From an uncultured Caryophanales bacterium (GTDB lineage Bacteria > Bacillota_I > Bacilli_A > RFN20 > CAG-826): a DNA stretch of 55,315 nt. The notes beneath the pieces are model-generated. The model was not told the DNA's origin. It worked only from the letters and a program-made list of their open reading frames with translations, and searched no databases. The DNA lies in NCBI GenBank assembly GCA_902464635.1, contig CABQKC010000013.1, forward strand, positions 1-55,315, written 5' to 3'. The position numbers and the translations under genes were made by a program. Below are positions 8,442 to 17,447 of the stretch, one piece after another; the stretch's first letter is position 1; each line of letters starts with the position of its first letter.

Positions 8442-9236
8442 ATGAAAATCAAAAACTATTTATATATCCTTCCGTTATTGTCTCTATTGGGTTCTTGCTC
8501 TAACCCAAATTATTCCTATTCCTTTTCTATTGATGATGTCAATAAGGCAAATATCAATAGGAATCTAGATATAAATGGGACTAGTTATGAGACTGGATTA
8601 GTCTATGAAGATGGAAACCAAATTGCTTCTAAATTAAAAAATAATGAGGACGTGTTACTATTCTTGCATCAAACTAGCTGCGATCATTGCAAAGATCTTG
8701 AACCTACTTTCATGGGAATGGTCCATAAATTCCAAATTAGAATCAACGCCTTTATCGATATAGGCATTAGAAATGGAATTGACCAACTTAAAAGCAATCT
8801 AGATTATGGAGAAGAATTATTTTCTAGATTAGCTACTCCTACTTTATATTTATTAAATAAGGATAAAGGAAGTAAAATCGATTTAACCGGAACTTATTTT
8901 GATGAAGAGAAATTAACCAAAACAATCGGGACATATATCAATTTAACTAATATCTATACTTCTTCAATCAATCTAGATTTTTCTAATGATGGATTATATC
9001 TTCTATATAAAAACGAAATACCATCCATTTATTATTCTTCCATTTTGGAAAAGGCAAATAAATCAAATAAGGATACTTATCTATTTGATGTGACAAACCT
9101 AAGTGAAAAAGAATTACAGAATAGATTTAATATTAACGTTACTGATTATTCTATATTGATAAAAGAAAATGGGGATATAAAAAATCCTTCCAAAGATGAA
9201 ATGGAAGGATCAATCTCTACTTATTACGTTGCCTGA
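8442..9236 (+). CDS. Thioredoxin-like lipoprotein
   Basis: 264 residues. Residues 1-18 form a signal peptide ending in the lipobox L-G-S-C19, so the protein should be lipidated on the outer face of the membrane. A redox motif CDHC (C80-C83) follows FLHQTS, as in thioredoxin-fold proteins, suggesting an extracytoplasmic thiol oxidoreductase or reductase partner. The C-terminal third has no motif I recognise. TATAGT lies 10 nt before the ATG and there is no Shine-Dalgarno, so a very short leader is likely. The 3' end overlaps antisense the ATP-grasp gene by 20 bp. Confidence 0.75.
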   Translation: MKIKNYLYILPLLSLLGSCSNPNYSYSFSIDDVNKANINRNLDINGTSYETGLVYEDGNQIASKLKNNEDVLLFLHQTSCDHCKDLEPTFMGMVHKFQIRINAFIDIGIRNGIDQLKSNLDYGEELFSRLATPTLYLLNKDKGSKIDLTGTYFDEEKLTKTIGTYINLTNIYTSSINLDFSNDGLYLLYKNEIPSIYYSSILEKANKSNKDTYLFDVTNLSEKELQNRFNINVTDYSILIKENGDIKNPSKDEMEGSISTYYVA

Positions 9237-10440
9237 CAAATGTATCGAATTTTTTTCCTTCTTCAAAAGAAGTGAATTTAGCATAATAGAACAAATCACC
9301 CATTGCCCTGGCTAGATTAGCAGGATATCTGCCATGCATGCATATTTGATCTTTATAGGTAGATAATATTTCAGACTCGCTATGGACATAATTAGCGCCA
9401 TCACGCCTAGCGCTAGCAAAGGCATAATACTTAGTCTTGTTCATGTCTTCTTTGTTTTCATCATAGCAAATTACATCGGCATAGATGTCATATAAAGAAA
9501 CTGAATTCGCATAGTCAATTAAATCAGGAGTATATCCTCCAGCTGGTCTCATGTTGCATTCTAAAGCCACAAATTCACCCTTCTTGGCCAATCCTTCTTT
9601 ATCTTTATTCAATACGAAGAATTCAATATGGAATACCCTTTTCTTTATTCCAAAGGCCTTTACTACACCTTTGCCAACTTCAAGGAATTTTTCTTTATCG
9701 ATGTCAAAGAAAGGCAAGGAGAATGGATTGTTATAGTAATAATAATCTTCATTCTCATTTACTACTTCTGCAATAGGAGTCATAAAGTGATCGGTAGTCG
9801 CGAATACGACATTTGAATTGGAGTCACATATTCCATCAAAGCTAACGATGAATCCATCGACATATTCTTCCATGATATATGTCTCTTCCAATTTGGAAGA
9901 AAGGAATTTCCTTATTTCTTCTTCGTTGTTCAATTTGAATGAATCTGATGCACCAACCCCAATATTTGGCTTAACAAATACAGGATAATTTACTTCTTTT
10001 GCAAATGCTAAGGCCTTATCTAGATCGTTTATCCCATCTACTAGGATATATCTCATTGTTTTAGCCCCACCCATATTGAAATATTGCTTCATCTCGGATT
10101 TAGCTTTTATCTTTAGCATATCACTAGGATAAAAACCTGTATCGACATGGAAATATTCCCTTAATCTAGCATCAAGAGATAGCCACCACTCATTATCGGA
10201 TTCAATATAATCGATATGGCCATATTTAGTCTGGAAATATGATATGGCCCTGACCATGTCTTCGAAATTAGAAAGATCTTTTACAAAATAATATTCTTTT
10301 AAGGAAGATAATAACCTTGGATGACAATCCCCATAAGGAGAATCCCCAATGCCTAATACATTAACTCCCCTATTCTTTAAAGATTCAACCCACTTGAAAT
10401 ATCTAACTGGGAAATTTGGCGAAATAAATACAAAATTCAT
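9217..10440 (-). CDS. ATP-grasp enzyme, carboxylate-amine ligase type
   Basis: About 407 residues. Segments such as YPVFVKPNIGVGASDSFKL (nucleotide-binding loop), TYIMEEYVDGFIVSFDG, and VALECNMRPAGGYTPDLI (acid/Asn magnesium site) are typical of the ATP-grasp fold used by carbamoyl phosphate synthetase-like and biotin carboxylase-like ligases. The true substrate is unknown. The ATG at 10438-10440 is chosen over an upstream TTG because GGAGGG sits 8 nt before it. The gene stands alone with its own promoter and an inverted repeat over the -10 box. Confidence 0.75.
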   Translation of the reverse strand: MNFVFISPNFPVRYFKWVESLKNRGVNVLGIGDSPYGDCHPRLLSSLKEYYFVKDLSNFEDMVRAISYFQTKYGHIDYIESDNEWWLSLDARLREYFHVDTGFYPSDMLKIKAKSEMKQYFNMGGAKTMRYILVDGINDLDKALAFAKEVNYPVFVKPNIGVGASDSFKLNNEEEIRKFLSSKLEETYIMEEYVDGFIVSFDGICDSNSNVVFATTDHFMTPIAEVVNENEDYYYYNNPFSLPFFDIDKEKFLEVGKGVVKAFGIKKRVFHIEFFVLNKDKEGLAKKGEFVALECNMRPAGGYTPDLIDYANSVSLYDIYADVICYDENKEDMNKTKYYAFASARRDGANYVHSESEILSTYKDQICMHGRYPANLARAMGDLFYYAKFTSFEEGKKFDTFVRQRNK

Positions 10441-10456
10441 ACTTTTTCCCTCCAAG

Positions 10457-10490
10457 GAAACTATTTTATATATAGTTTCTATATATTCAA
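10457..10490 (-). promoter_or_regulatory. Promoter with palindromic operator upstream of the ATP-grasp gene
   Basis: Perfect inverted repeat GAAACTAT (10457-10464) / ATAGTTTC (10472-10479) with a 7-bp centre. On the minus strand, -35 TTGAAT (10485-10490), 16-bp spacer and -10 TAAAAT (10463-10468) place the -10 box within the palindrome, suggesting repression. The binding protein is unknown. Confidence 0.45.
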
Positions 10491-10556
10491 TTAGAAATCG
10501 TTTTCAAAAAGAAAATAAAAGCACTTATCTATATAAAGAAATTCAAAATCAAGCAA

Positions 10557-10976
10557 TTAATAAGGCTTTTCACCTAAAAATAGCTTTTTGGCCCTGATTC
10601 TTACTAATGCCCTATTCAAGGCAGCCTGGGCTCTAACCATATCAATGTTTTCTTGTTTAGATGCTATACGCTTCTCTGCTCTTTCTTTTGCAGCATTAGC
10701 CCTAGCTAAATCAATATTAGATGCTTCTTCAATAGAAGATGCGACTATAAAAGCACCGCTTTTCTCAACGCTTAATACCCCATCAAATATAACAAAATAA
10801 TAAGGCTTTTCGGGAGTATATACCCTAACGATGCCGATTTTATCTAGTCCTTCAATAATAGGAGTATAACCCGGAGATACTTCCATGTCGCCTTTAAAAG
10901 AAGGAACGACAAATCTTTCGCATTCCTTTTCAAAGGCAATCCCATTTCCTGAAAGCAAGACTAATCTAATTAGCAT
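10557..10976 (-). CDS. atpC: ATP synthase F1 subunit epsilon
   Basis: 139 residues, last gene of the ATP synthase operon. The beta-sandwich domain (to about residue 85) contains PSFKGDMEVSPGYTPII, equivalent to the family's 'G.mgilpgHaP' region, and ends in a helical hairpin rich in Ala, Arg and Lys. Epsilon links the gamma stalk to the c-ring and can inhibit ATP hydrolysis. Its ATG overlaps the atpD stop (TAATG). I see no clear terminator in the 100 bp after it. Confidence 0.9.
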   Translation of the reverse strand: MLIRLVLLSGNGIAFEKECERFVVPSFKGDMEVSPGYTPIIEGLDKIGIVRVYTPEKPYYFVIFDGVLSVEKSGAFIVASSIEEASNIDLARANAAKERAEKRIASKQENIDMVRAQAALNRALVRIRAKKLFLGEKPY

Positions 10977-12388
10977 TATTTAAGTCCTTCGGCATGTTTA
11001 GCGACATCTTCGATAGTCCCGCAATAAAGGAAGGCACTTTCAGGATAAGAATCATATTTGCCTGAAATAAGTTCCTTGAACGAACGTACTGTTTCCTTTA
11101 AAGGGACATATATTCCCTTATATCCAGAATATGCTTCTGCAACATGGAATGGTTGGGACAAGAAGTTTCTTACTCTTCTTGCACGGTTAACTATTGCCTT
11201 ATCTTCATCAGATAATTCATCAATACCTAGAATTGCAATGATATCCTGCAATTCCTTATATCTTTGGAGTAATTTCTGTACTCCTCTAGCAACATCATAA
11301 TGCTCTTGTCCGATAATATTTGGATCAAGGATATTTGAACTAGATTCAAGAGGGTCAACAGCAGGGAAAATACCTAAGGCAGCCGTATTTCTATCTAGAA
11401 GAGTTTTCGCGTCTAGGTGAGAGAAAGTTGTCGCAGGTGCTGGGTCAGTAAAATCATCGGCAGGGACATAAATCGCCTGGACTGAAGTAATAGATCCATC
11501 CTTAGTAGAAGTAATTCTTTCTTGTAATTGACCCATTTCGGTCGATAAGGTTGGTTGATATCCAACAGCCGATGGCATTCTTCCTAAAAGGGCAGAAACC
11601 TCACTTCCTGCCTGGGTAAAACGGAAGATATTATCAATAAAGAGCAAGACGTCTTGATGCTCCTGGTCACGGAAATACTCTGCCATTGTTAAAGCACTTA
11701 AGGCGACTCTCATTCTAGCTCCTGGAGGTTCATTCATCTGTCCAAAGCAAAGGGCGGTCTTTTCTAATACACCAGAATTTTTCATCTCAAAATATAAGTC
11801 ATTACCTTCCCTACTTCTTTCGCCAACACCAGCAAAAACAGAGGTACCATTATGTTCTTTTGCAATATTAGAGATTAATTCTTGGATTAAGACAGTCTTG
11901 CCAACTCCAGCCCCACCGAATAAACCAATCTTTCCTCCTTTTAGATAAGGGCAAAGAAGGTCAATAACCTTGATGCCGGTCTCTAATACTTCCTTGCCGA
12001 CATTTTGTTCTGCAAATGTTGGGGCATCTCTATGTATAGGCATATGGACTTCTTTAGAGAAATCGCCACCTTTTTCATCAATTGGATCACCTAATACATT
12101 AAACATCCTGCCTAAAGTGCAATCTCCGACAGGAACTGAAATCGGGGCATTGGTATTAATTACCTCCATCCCTCTTTTTAATCCATCAGTAGGACCCATG
12201 GCAACACTTCTAACTACGTCATCCCCAATATGTTGCATTACTTCTAATGTAAGGGATTTGTTTTCACCCAAATCTACTTTCAAGGCTGTTAAAATCTTGG
12301 GGAGAGTCTTATCTTTAAAGGCAACGTCAATAACAGGACCGACACATCTAACGATAATTCCTTTTAATGCATCCATTTTCTTTTCCAT
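10976..12388 (-). CDS. atpD: ATP synthase F1 subunit beta
   Basis: 470 residues, full length. The catalytic subunit: Walker A GGAGVGKTVLI, the family signature around PPGARMRVALSALTMAEYFRD, Walker B VLLFIDNIFRF, and PAVDPLESSS near the C-terminal half. It makes or hydrolyses ATP at the alpha-beta interface. GGAG lies about 7 nt before ATG 12388, which supports that start over Met5. Confidence 0.98.
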   Translation of the reverse strand: MEKKMDALKGIIVRCVGPVIDVAFKDKTLPKILTALKVDLGENKSLTLEVMQHIGDDVVRSVAMGPTDGLKRGMEVINTNAPISVPVGDCTLGRMFNVLGDPIDEKGGDFSKEVHMPIHRDAPTFAEQNVGKEVLETGIKVIDLLCPYLKGGKIGLFGGAGVGKTVLIQELISNIAKEHNGTSVFAGVGERSREGNDLYFEMKNSGVLEKTALCFGQMNEPPGARMRVALSALTMAEYFRDQEHQDVLLFIDNIFRFTQAGSEVSALLGRMPSAVGYQPTLSTEMGQLQERITSTKDGSITSVQAIYVPADDFTDPAPATTFSHLDAKTLLDRNTAALGIFPAVDPLESSSNILDPNIIGQEHYDVARGVQKLLQRYKELQDIIAILGIDELSDEDKAIVNRARRVRNFLSQPFHVAEAYSGYKGIYVPLKETVRSFKELISGKYDSYPESAFLYCGTIEDVAKHAEGLK

Positions 12389-12397
12389 AAATTCTCC

Positions 12398-13243
12398 TTA
12401 TGCGTTTACGCTTCCTGATACAACCTCGACAATTTCTTGGGTAATGGAGGTCTGTCTAGCTTTGTTATATTCAATCTTGAGATTATTAAGCAATTCATCT
12501 GCATTATCATTTGCAGCATCCATCGCATTCCTTCTACTTGATTGCTCTGCTAACTTGGATTCATCTAATCCTTCTTTTAATTGATAACCGATTACTAAAG
12601 GGATTATTTGGTTTAATAATTCTTCTGGAGTCGGTTCTACTAAAGGAGGAAGAGCATTAGGATTAGATTCGTCCTTAATTACTTCCATTGGTAGAATTGT
12701 AGTGATAGTTGGAAGGAAACTAAGCGAATTAAGATACCTAGTATGCACCAATTTTATAGATGAATACTTTTTATCCTTATAGGCTTCTAGTAATTTTGAA
12801 GCAAAAGCAGTTAGTTCCTTTAAACTTATATCTAGGCTTGGATCAATTAAAATAGATGAGTGGTTAAATCCTTTTTCTTTATGGTAATGTGATTTGCCTT
12901 TGTTACCAAAGACGATTAATTCATCTTCTTGCTTATATATTGGGTCAAAATGACGGAAGAGGTTGCTATTATATCCACCACATAATCCTAAATCAGAAGT
13001 AATAACAATATATAGGCACTTTTCCCCTTCGTTTTCTTTTATAAAATATGGTGATTTCTTGCAGGCAGAAAACAAATAAGAGCAAATGGAAAAGCATTTC
13101 TTGCTTGATAAAGAGGAAGCGTCAAACAAATCTTTGTTACGCTTAGTCTTGACAGAGGCAATCATGCCCATGGCCTTTGTTATCTTTTGGGTAGATGTAA
13201 CAGAGGCTATCCTTCTTTTTGTCTTAGTTAGGTTTCCACTCAT
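12398..13243 (-). CDS. atpG: ATP synthase F1 subunit gamma
   Basis: 281 residues. N-terminal helix KRRIASVTSTQKITKAMGMIASVK and the matching C-terminal helix with RRNAMDAANDNADELL...NKARQTSITQEI form the rotating coiled-coil stalk; the central Rossmann-like part contains TSDLGLCGGYNSN. It begins 1 bp after the atpA stop (TAA-A-ATG), with no strong Shine-Dalgarno, which points to translational coupling. Confidence 0.95.
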   Translation of the reverse strand: MSGNLTKTKRRIASVTSTQKITKAMGMIASVKTKRNKDLFDASSLSSKKCFSICSYLFSACKKSPYFIKENEGEKCLYIVITSDLGLCGGYNSNLFRHFDPIYKQEDELIVFGNKGKSHYHKEKGFNHSSILIDPSLDISLKELTAFASKLLEAYKDKKYSSIKLVHTRYLNSLSFLPTITTILPMEVIKDESNPNALPPLVEPTPEELLNQIIPLVIGYQLKEGLDESKLAEQSSRRNAMDAANDNADELLNNLKIEYNKARQTSITQEIVEVVSGSVNA

Positions 13244-13244
13244 T

Positions 13245-14744
13245 TTATCTTGCCAAGAATTCCTTTATTACATCATCGACATGTCTATTTTCTTCTTCGC
13301 TTAAACTAGTGCCCAAGGCAAATCTATCCAAGACTTCCTTATGTCTAGAAGAAACAAATTCGTCAAGTTCGGTTAGTTTAGTAGATATTTGCTCTACCTT
13401 AACGTCATCAAAATATCCTTTCTTGACTGCAAATAATTCTAATATCTGCATTTCAAGTGGATATGGGTTATATTGCTTTTGCTTTAATGTCTCCATTAAA
13501 ACAGCCCCATGGGTAAGAATCTTTTTAGTAGCAGCATCTAAATCAGATCCAAACTGAGCAAATGAAAGCATTTCCCTATAGGAAGCTAATTCAATCTTTA
13601 GGGAAGATGCAACTTGCTTCATGGCCTTGGTCTGGGCACTTGAACCAACTCTAGATACAGAGAACCCTGAATCGATAGCAGGTCTTTGGCCAGCATTGAA
13701 ATAATCAGTTACAAGAAATATCTGTCCATCGGTAATGGAAATGATATTTGTAGGAATATAAGCCGAGATATCGCCAGCCTGAGTCTCTACAATAGGAAGA
13801 GCAGTTATTGAGCCCCCTCCATATTCTTTAGATAGGCGGCAGGCCCTTTCTAATAATCTAGAATGCAAATAGAAGATATCGCCAGGATAAGCTTCTCTTC
13901 CTGGGGATCTCTTTAATAATAAGGATAAGGTTCTATAGGCGACAGCATGTTTAGATAAGTCATCAAATATAACTAGGACATCTTCTCCTTTTTCCATCCA
14001 TTCTTCTGCAATAGCCATGGCAGAGAATGGGGCAATATACTGCAAAGGAGCGCTTTCAGAAGCACTTGAAGAGACTATAGTTACATAATCTTTGCAACCT
14101 AATTCAGTTAGTTTAGAAGCAATCGAGGCAACTGAAGAATTCTTTTGCCCGATCGCACAATATACGCACTTTACTCCTTTTCCTTTTTGGGAAATGATGG
14201 TATCTAAAGCAATTGCAGTCTTACCAGTCTGCCTATCGCCGATTATTAATTCTCTTTGTCCCCTACCGATTGGAATCATCGCATCTATGGCCTTGATTCC
14301 AGTTACTAAAGGAGTTGATACAGATTGACGCTTCATGACTCCAGGGGCAATTCTTTCGATTGGCCTAGTCTTCTTGTAATTGATTGGTCCTTTTTCATCT
14401 AGAGGGAGGCCTAAAGATGAAATGACTCTTCCTAATACTTCATCCCCGACGCCGACTTCGACAACTTTGCCAGTACGTCTAACATTATCCCCTTCTTCAA
14501 TATTGATATCTGAGCCAAATAAAACGGCCCCGACATCTTCTTCATCAAGGTTCATCACCATGCCATAGACATCATTTGGGAACAAAAGTAGTTCACCTAG
14601 CATGACATTATTAAGTCCATAAATCGTGGCAATTCCATCGCCAACTGAAATTACTGTACCAGTTTCATTTTCATCGATACTAGAAGAAAAGTGCTCTATC
14701 TGGCTTTTAAGTAATGCTGCAATCGCATTAGAATCAATTTTCAT
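13245..14744 (-). CDS. atpA: ATP synthase F1 subunit alpha
   Basis: About 499 residues. Non-catalytic nucleotide-binding subunit with Walker A GDRQTGKTAIA, Walker B VLVIFDDLSKHA and the GQRPAIDSGFSVSRVGSSAQ signature. The ATG at 14742-14744 has GGAGGT 8 nt upstream. An in-frame GTG at 14759 would place the Shine-Dalgarno inside the gene, so the shorter start is chosen. Confidence 0.97.
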   Translation of the reverse strand: MKIDSNAIAALLKSQIEHFSSSIDENETGTVISVGDGIATIYGLNNVMLGELLLFPNDVYGMVMNLDEEDVGAVLFGSDINIEEGDNVRRTGKVVEVGVGDEVLGRVISSLGLPLDEKGPINYKKTRPIERIAPGVMKRQSVSTPLVTGIKAIDAMIPIGRGQRELIIGDRQTGKTAIALDTIISQKGKGVKCVYCAIGQKNSSVASIASKLTELGCKDYVTIVSSSASESAPLQYIAPFSAMAIAEEWMEKGEDVLVIFDDLSKHAVAYRTLSLLLKRSPGREAYPGDIFYLHSRLLERACRLSKEYGGGSITALPIVETQAGDISAYIPTNIISITDGQIFLVTDYFNAGQRPAIDSGFSVSRVGSSAQTKAMKQVASSLKIELASYREMLSFAQFGSDLDAATKKILTHGAVLMETLKQKQYNPYPLEMQILELFAVKKGYFDDVKVEQISTKLTELDEFVSSRHKEVLDRFALGTSLSEEENRHVDDVIKEFLAR

Positions 14745-15282
14745 CGGAATTACCTCCACTTAATAACATTGCTCCAAGGCTATCAAGCCTATTTTTAAGC
14801 GAATAATCATAGACTTTCCCATCTAGAGTAACCTTAATCCCTCCAATTAGAGAATAATCGATGATATTCTTGAGCTTTACTTTCTTGTATTTATCTTCAA
14901 AAGAAGATTCTATTTTCTCTAAGTCAACTTTATCTAATGGGAATCTAGAGAATACAATTCCCCTAGTAATGCCTAAGGCATTATCAGAATAAGAATGGAA
15001 TAGTTCAACTATCTTATAATAGTCATCATATCCATGGTATTTAGCAATTAGGCAAAGGAAAGGAACTAGATTAGGGATGTTCCAGGACGAAAAAGTCTTC
15101 GTAATTACTTCCTTCTTATTTTCATAAGAAACATCGTAACTAAGCAAAAGCCTATTGAATTCAGGCACTTTTTCTAATAAAAGCGAAACTTCATCCAATG
15201 CATTATCTACACTTTTTAGACTCTCTTTTTTAGTAAGAGAATATAAAGCGGAGGCAAACCCTACCCTAGTCGCGTCTTTCAT
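14734..15282 (-). CDS. atpH: ATP synthase F1 subunit delta
   Basis: 182 residues. Peripheral stalk subunit joining F1 to the b subunits: N-terminal helical bundle (TRVGFASALYSLTKKE) and a C-terminal segment with DYSLIGGIKVTLDGKVYDYSLKNRL, equivalent to the family's 'iGG..v.igd.viD.Sv...L'. Its ATG overlaps the atpF stop (ATGA), and it overlaps the start of atpA by 11 bp. Confidence 0.93.
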   Translation of the reverse strand: MKDATRVGFASALYSLTKKESLKSVDNALDEVSLLLEKVPEFNRLLLSYDVSYENKKEVITKTFSSWNIPNLVPFLCLIAKYHGYDDYYKIVELFHSYSDNALGITRGIVFSRFPLDKVDLEKIESSFEDKYKKVKLKNIIDYSLIGGIKVTLDGKVYDYSLKNRLDSLGAMLLSGGNSDEN

Positions 15283-15866
15283 TTATTCTCGCCTTTCATT
15301 TTCTTAACGAAATCATCGACAAATTTCTTGTCATCATCTTCGTTAACACTTCTTTCTAGTAACTTAGAAGAGGCTTGAAGGGTCAAATTAACGATTTCCT
15401 TGTTTGCTTCTACAATAGATTTTTCTTTGGCAAGGGCAATATCTTCATCAGCTTCTTTGCGTTTTCTTGCAATTTCATTATTGGCGTCTTCTATTGCCTT
15501 GGCTTTATAATTCTCGGCATCGACTTTAGCTAAAGATACAATGCGTTTAGCCTCGTCTTTGCCTTCCTGGATTAGTTCCTCTTTGCGATTGCTAGCATTA
15601 ATTGCTTCTTTCTTTTTAGCTTCTGCTTCTTTTAATTCATTATCGATATAATCATGCCTTTTCTTCATATAGGCCCTTATTGGCTTATAGGCAAAGAAGA
15701 ACATAAGTAATATAAGGATAATAAAGGCAGCAACTTGGATAACGAAATCATAGATGCCGTTAGGAAAAAGCTTTGCAGTAAAAGAATCCCTATCAAAAGG
15801 AGAAGAAGGGATAGTAGAAGAATCTTCTAGCACCCTAGCAATATAAAGCAAAACTAAATTAGTCAT
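15279..15866 (-). CDS. atpF: ATP synthase Fo subunit b
   Basis: 195 residues. A single membrane helix (about residues 39-62) is followed by a long charged coiled coil (residues 65-180, rich in Lys, Glu and Ala), the stator stalk. The 38-residue extracytoplasmic N-terminus is longer than in many homologues. The ATG follows the atpE stop by 2 nt with no Shine-Dalgarno, so re-initiation after atpE is likely. Confidence 0.92.
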   Translation of the reverse strand: MTNLVLLYIARVLEDSSTIPSSPFDRDSFTAKLFPNGIYDFVIQVAAFIILILLMFFFAYKPIRAYMKKRHDYIDNELKEAEAKKKEAINASNRKEELIQEGKDEAKRIVSLAKVDAENYKAKAIEDANNEIARKRKEADEDIALAKEKSIVEANKEIVNLTLQASSKLLERSVNEDDDKKFVDDFVKKMKGENK

Positions 15867-15868
15867 TT

Positions 15869-16135
15869 TTATAATACGAATATAATCAATATGGCAACAA
15901 TAAGGGCATAGATACCAGTAGATTCATCAAGAGCAACAGCAAGGATCATGGTAGAACGTAATTGCTTTGACATTTCTGGATTCCTGACCATGCCGTCTAT
16001 TGCATGGCAGCAAATCAAGGATTCACCGATAGCGGAGAATGTACCAAAGCAAACGGCAAGTCCGGCTCCGATTGCAATTAGCCCAGCTTGGCTAGCATCT
16101 GCTAGAACTGGCAAGATAGATTGTAATAGTCCCAT
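15869..16135 (-). CDS. atpE: ATP synthase Fo subunit c, two-carboxylate sodium-type
   Basis: 88 residues, two membrane helices joined by the polar loop RNPE (51-54). The second helix has D70-E71-S72-T73-G-I-Y76, matching the E-S-T-G-I-Y sodium ligand block of Na+-driven rotors such as Ilyobacter, where H+-type rings lack the Ser-Thr. In the first helix, Glu38 stands where Ilyobacter has Gln32, giving the two-carboxylate pattern known from Fusobacterium nucleatum. An extra acidic residue, D70, precedes the key Glu. GGAGGT precedes the ATG. Ion specificity is inferred from residues only. Confidence 0.95.
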   Translation of the reverse strand: MGLLQSILPVLADASQAGLIAIGAGLAVCFGTFSAIGESLICCHAIDGMVRNPEMSKQLRSTMILAVALDESTGIYALIVAILIIFVL

Positions 16136-16152
16136 AAATTACCTCCTATGGG

Positions 16153-16938
16153 TTAATTTTCCCCTCTGCTAGCTTGTGAATAGACACCCATTGCTTCTTC
16201 ATCAGGCATTTCTTGCGAAATCCATACGGCATTTAAGGAAGCGAATACGAGAGTCTGGATAAAGCCAGAGAAGAGACTGAAATAAAGATTTAAGATGGCT
16301 AATGGAATAGGAGCAAGGAATACTTGTCCCCAGCTACCCATAAAGCCAAATATAGCTAATGAGGCCTTTCTTAAAGCCCAGCTTAATATGCCTAAGACAA
16401 CTGACCCGGAAAGGCAATTGCCGAACATACGTAACGAAGTAGAGATAATTGGAGTCCACATTGTTACCAAATTGATTGGTAGCCAAATCTTAAGTGGCTC
16501 GATATAACGATGGAAATAACTCCATTTTTGATATCTAATCGCCGTGACGTGGATTAGAACAAACATTACCAAAGCCAAAGTAAACGGCATCAATAGATAA
16601 TCAATAACTGAAGGGAATCCAGTCAAAGACCAAATGAAAGATATAAATAGATATGAAGTCAAGCAGAAGAAATAGGCTGGCCAGTTGCCAACATTTTCTC
16701 TTCCCATCGTATCCTTAGTCCAGTTAACTATCTTCTCCATGAATAGATCTACTAGAAGTAGTAATCCTTTAGGAGCTTTTGTAGGATCAGCTCTTTTGGC
16801 CAATATTCCTATAATAATAGAAAGAATAGCCAAGATAGCCATGATGGTCAAAGAAGATATTACTGGTCCAGAAAGATGGAATTCAAAGAAATCAGGTCCA
16901 AAATATTGAGACATATTAGACATGTCTAATGTAATCAT
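16153..16938 (-). CDS. atpB: ATP synthase Fo subunit a
   Basis: 261 residues with five to six membrane helices. The essential Arg is visible in ISTSLRMFGNCLSGSVV, followed by the final helices with FSGFIQTLVFASLNAVWIS. This subunit holds the ion half-channels against the c-ring. Start ATG 16936-16938 has GGAGG 10 nt upstream. The preceding gene ends 2 bp before it. Confidence 0.95.
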   Translation of the reverse strand: MITLDMSNMSQYFGPDFFEFHLSGPVISSLTIMAILAILSIIIGILAKRADPTKAPKGLLLLVDLFMEKIVNWTKDTMGRENVGNWPAYFFCLTSYLFISFIWSLTGFPSVIDYLLMPFTLALVMFVLIHVTAIRYQKWSYFHRYIEPLKIWLPINLVTMWTPIISTSLRMFGNCLSGSVVLGILSWALRKASLAIFGFMGSWGQVFLAPIPLAILNLYFSLFSGFIQTLVFASLNAVWISQEMPDEEAMGVYSQASRGEN

Positions 16939-16940
16939 CT

Positions 16941-17360
16941 CTATTTGACCTCCTTGATTTTCTTATTAGCAAGAAGTCCTGTAATTCCAGTTACTACTCC
17001 TAGAGGAATCATTCCCCCAAAAGTAGTCCATAGATTCAACCAATTGGAATTAAGCTTATAAGTATAATAACCTGCAAGCAAAAGGGCCCCACCTAATAAA
17101 ATTAGACGGAGTAAGCCAAATAATACGATGAAAGAAGTACCAAATTTCTTGTTTTGGGTACCTAAAAGGATGGCATTGCTTCCATATACGATGCTTAAAT
17201 AGCAAATAATAGAAAGCCCTCCGCCTAAAATCCAGCCTAGAGGATAGCCGGGGTTATCTAAAAAGAAGAAGCAAGCAAAAGAAGCTATCCCGACTAGATA
17301 TACTGTTCCTAGTGCAATCAAGGTAATTTTTTCAGCTTTTAATTCTTTAAATAGTCCCAT
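16941..17360 (-). CDS. Small four-helix membrane protein at the AtpI position of the ATP synthase operon
   Basis: 139 residues with four predicted membrane helices (about 12-32, 40-62, 78-100, 108-128) and a basic C-terminus KKIKEVK. Sequence identity to AtpI is not obvious, but it is the first gene of the operon, directly before atpB, with the size and topology of AtpI, which assists c-ring assembly. The function is therefore inferred from position. The ATG has no Shine-Dalgarno and a promoter lies close upstream. Confidence 0.6.
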   Translation of the reverse strand: MGLFKELKAEKITLIALGTVYLVGIASFACFFFLDNPGYPLGWILGGGLSIICYLSIVYGSNAILLGTQNKKFGTSFIVLFGLLRLILLGGALLLAGYYTYKLNSNWLNLWTTFGGMIPLGVVTGITGLLANKKIKEVK

Positions 17361-17375
17361 AATGTTACGTAGTAA

Positions 17376-17404
17376 AGTTTAGGTTTTTTAAAGAATGACT
17401 TCAA
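17376..17404 (-). promoter_or_regulatory. Probable promoter of the ATP synthase operon
   Basis: On the minus strand, -35 TTGAAG (17399-17404), 17-bp spacer, -10 TAAACT (17376-17381), 15 nt before the ATG of the first gene. Leader of roughly 8 nt without a Shine-Dalgarno. The box matches are moderate. Confidence 0.45.
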
Positions 17405-17447
17405 GAGATTAGAAATAAAATTTAACACAACTTATATAATGTACAAA

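Noticed and set aside
9188..9212. TCCTTCC/GGAAGGA hairpin at the end of the lipoprotein gene as a terminator
   Set aside because: It lies inside the coding region and is not followed by a T-run.
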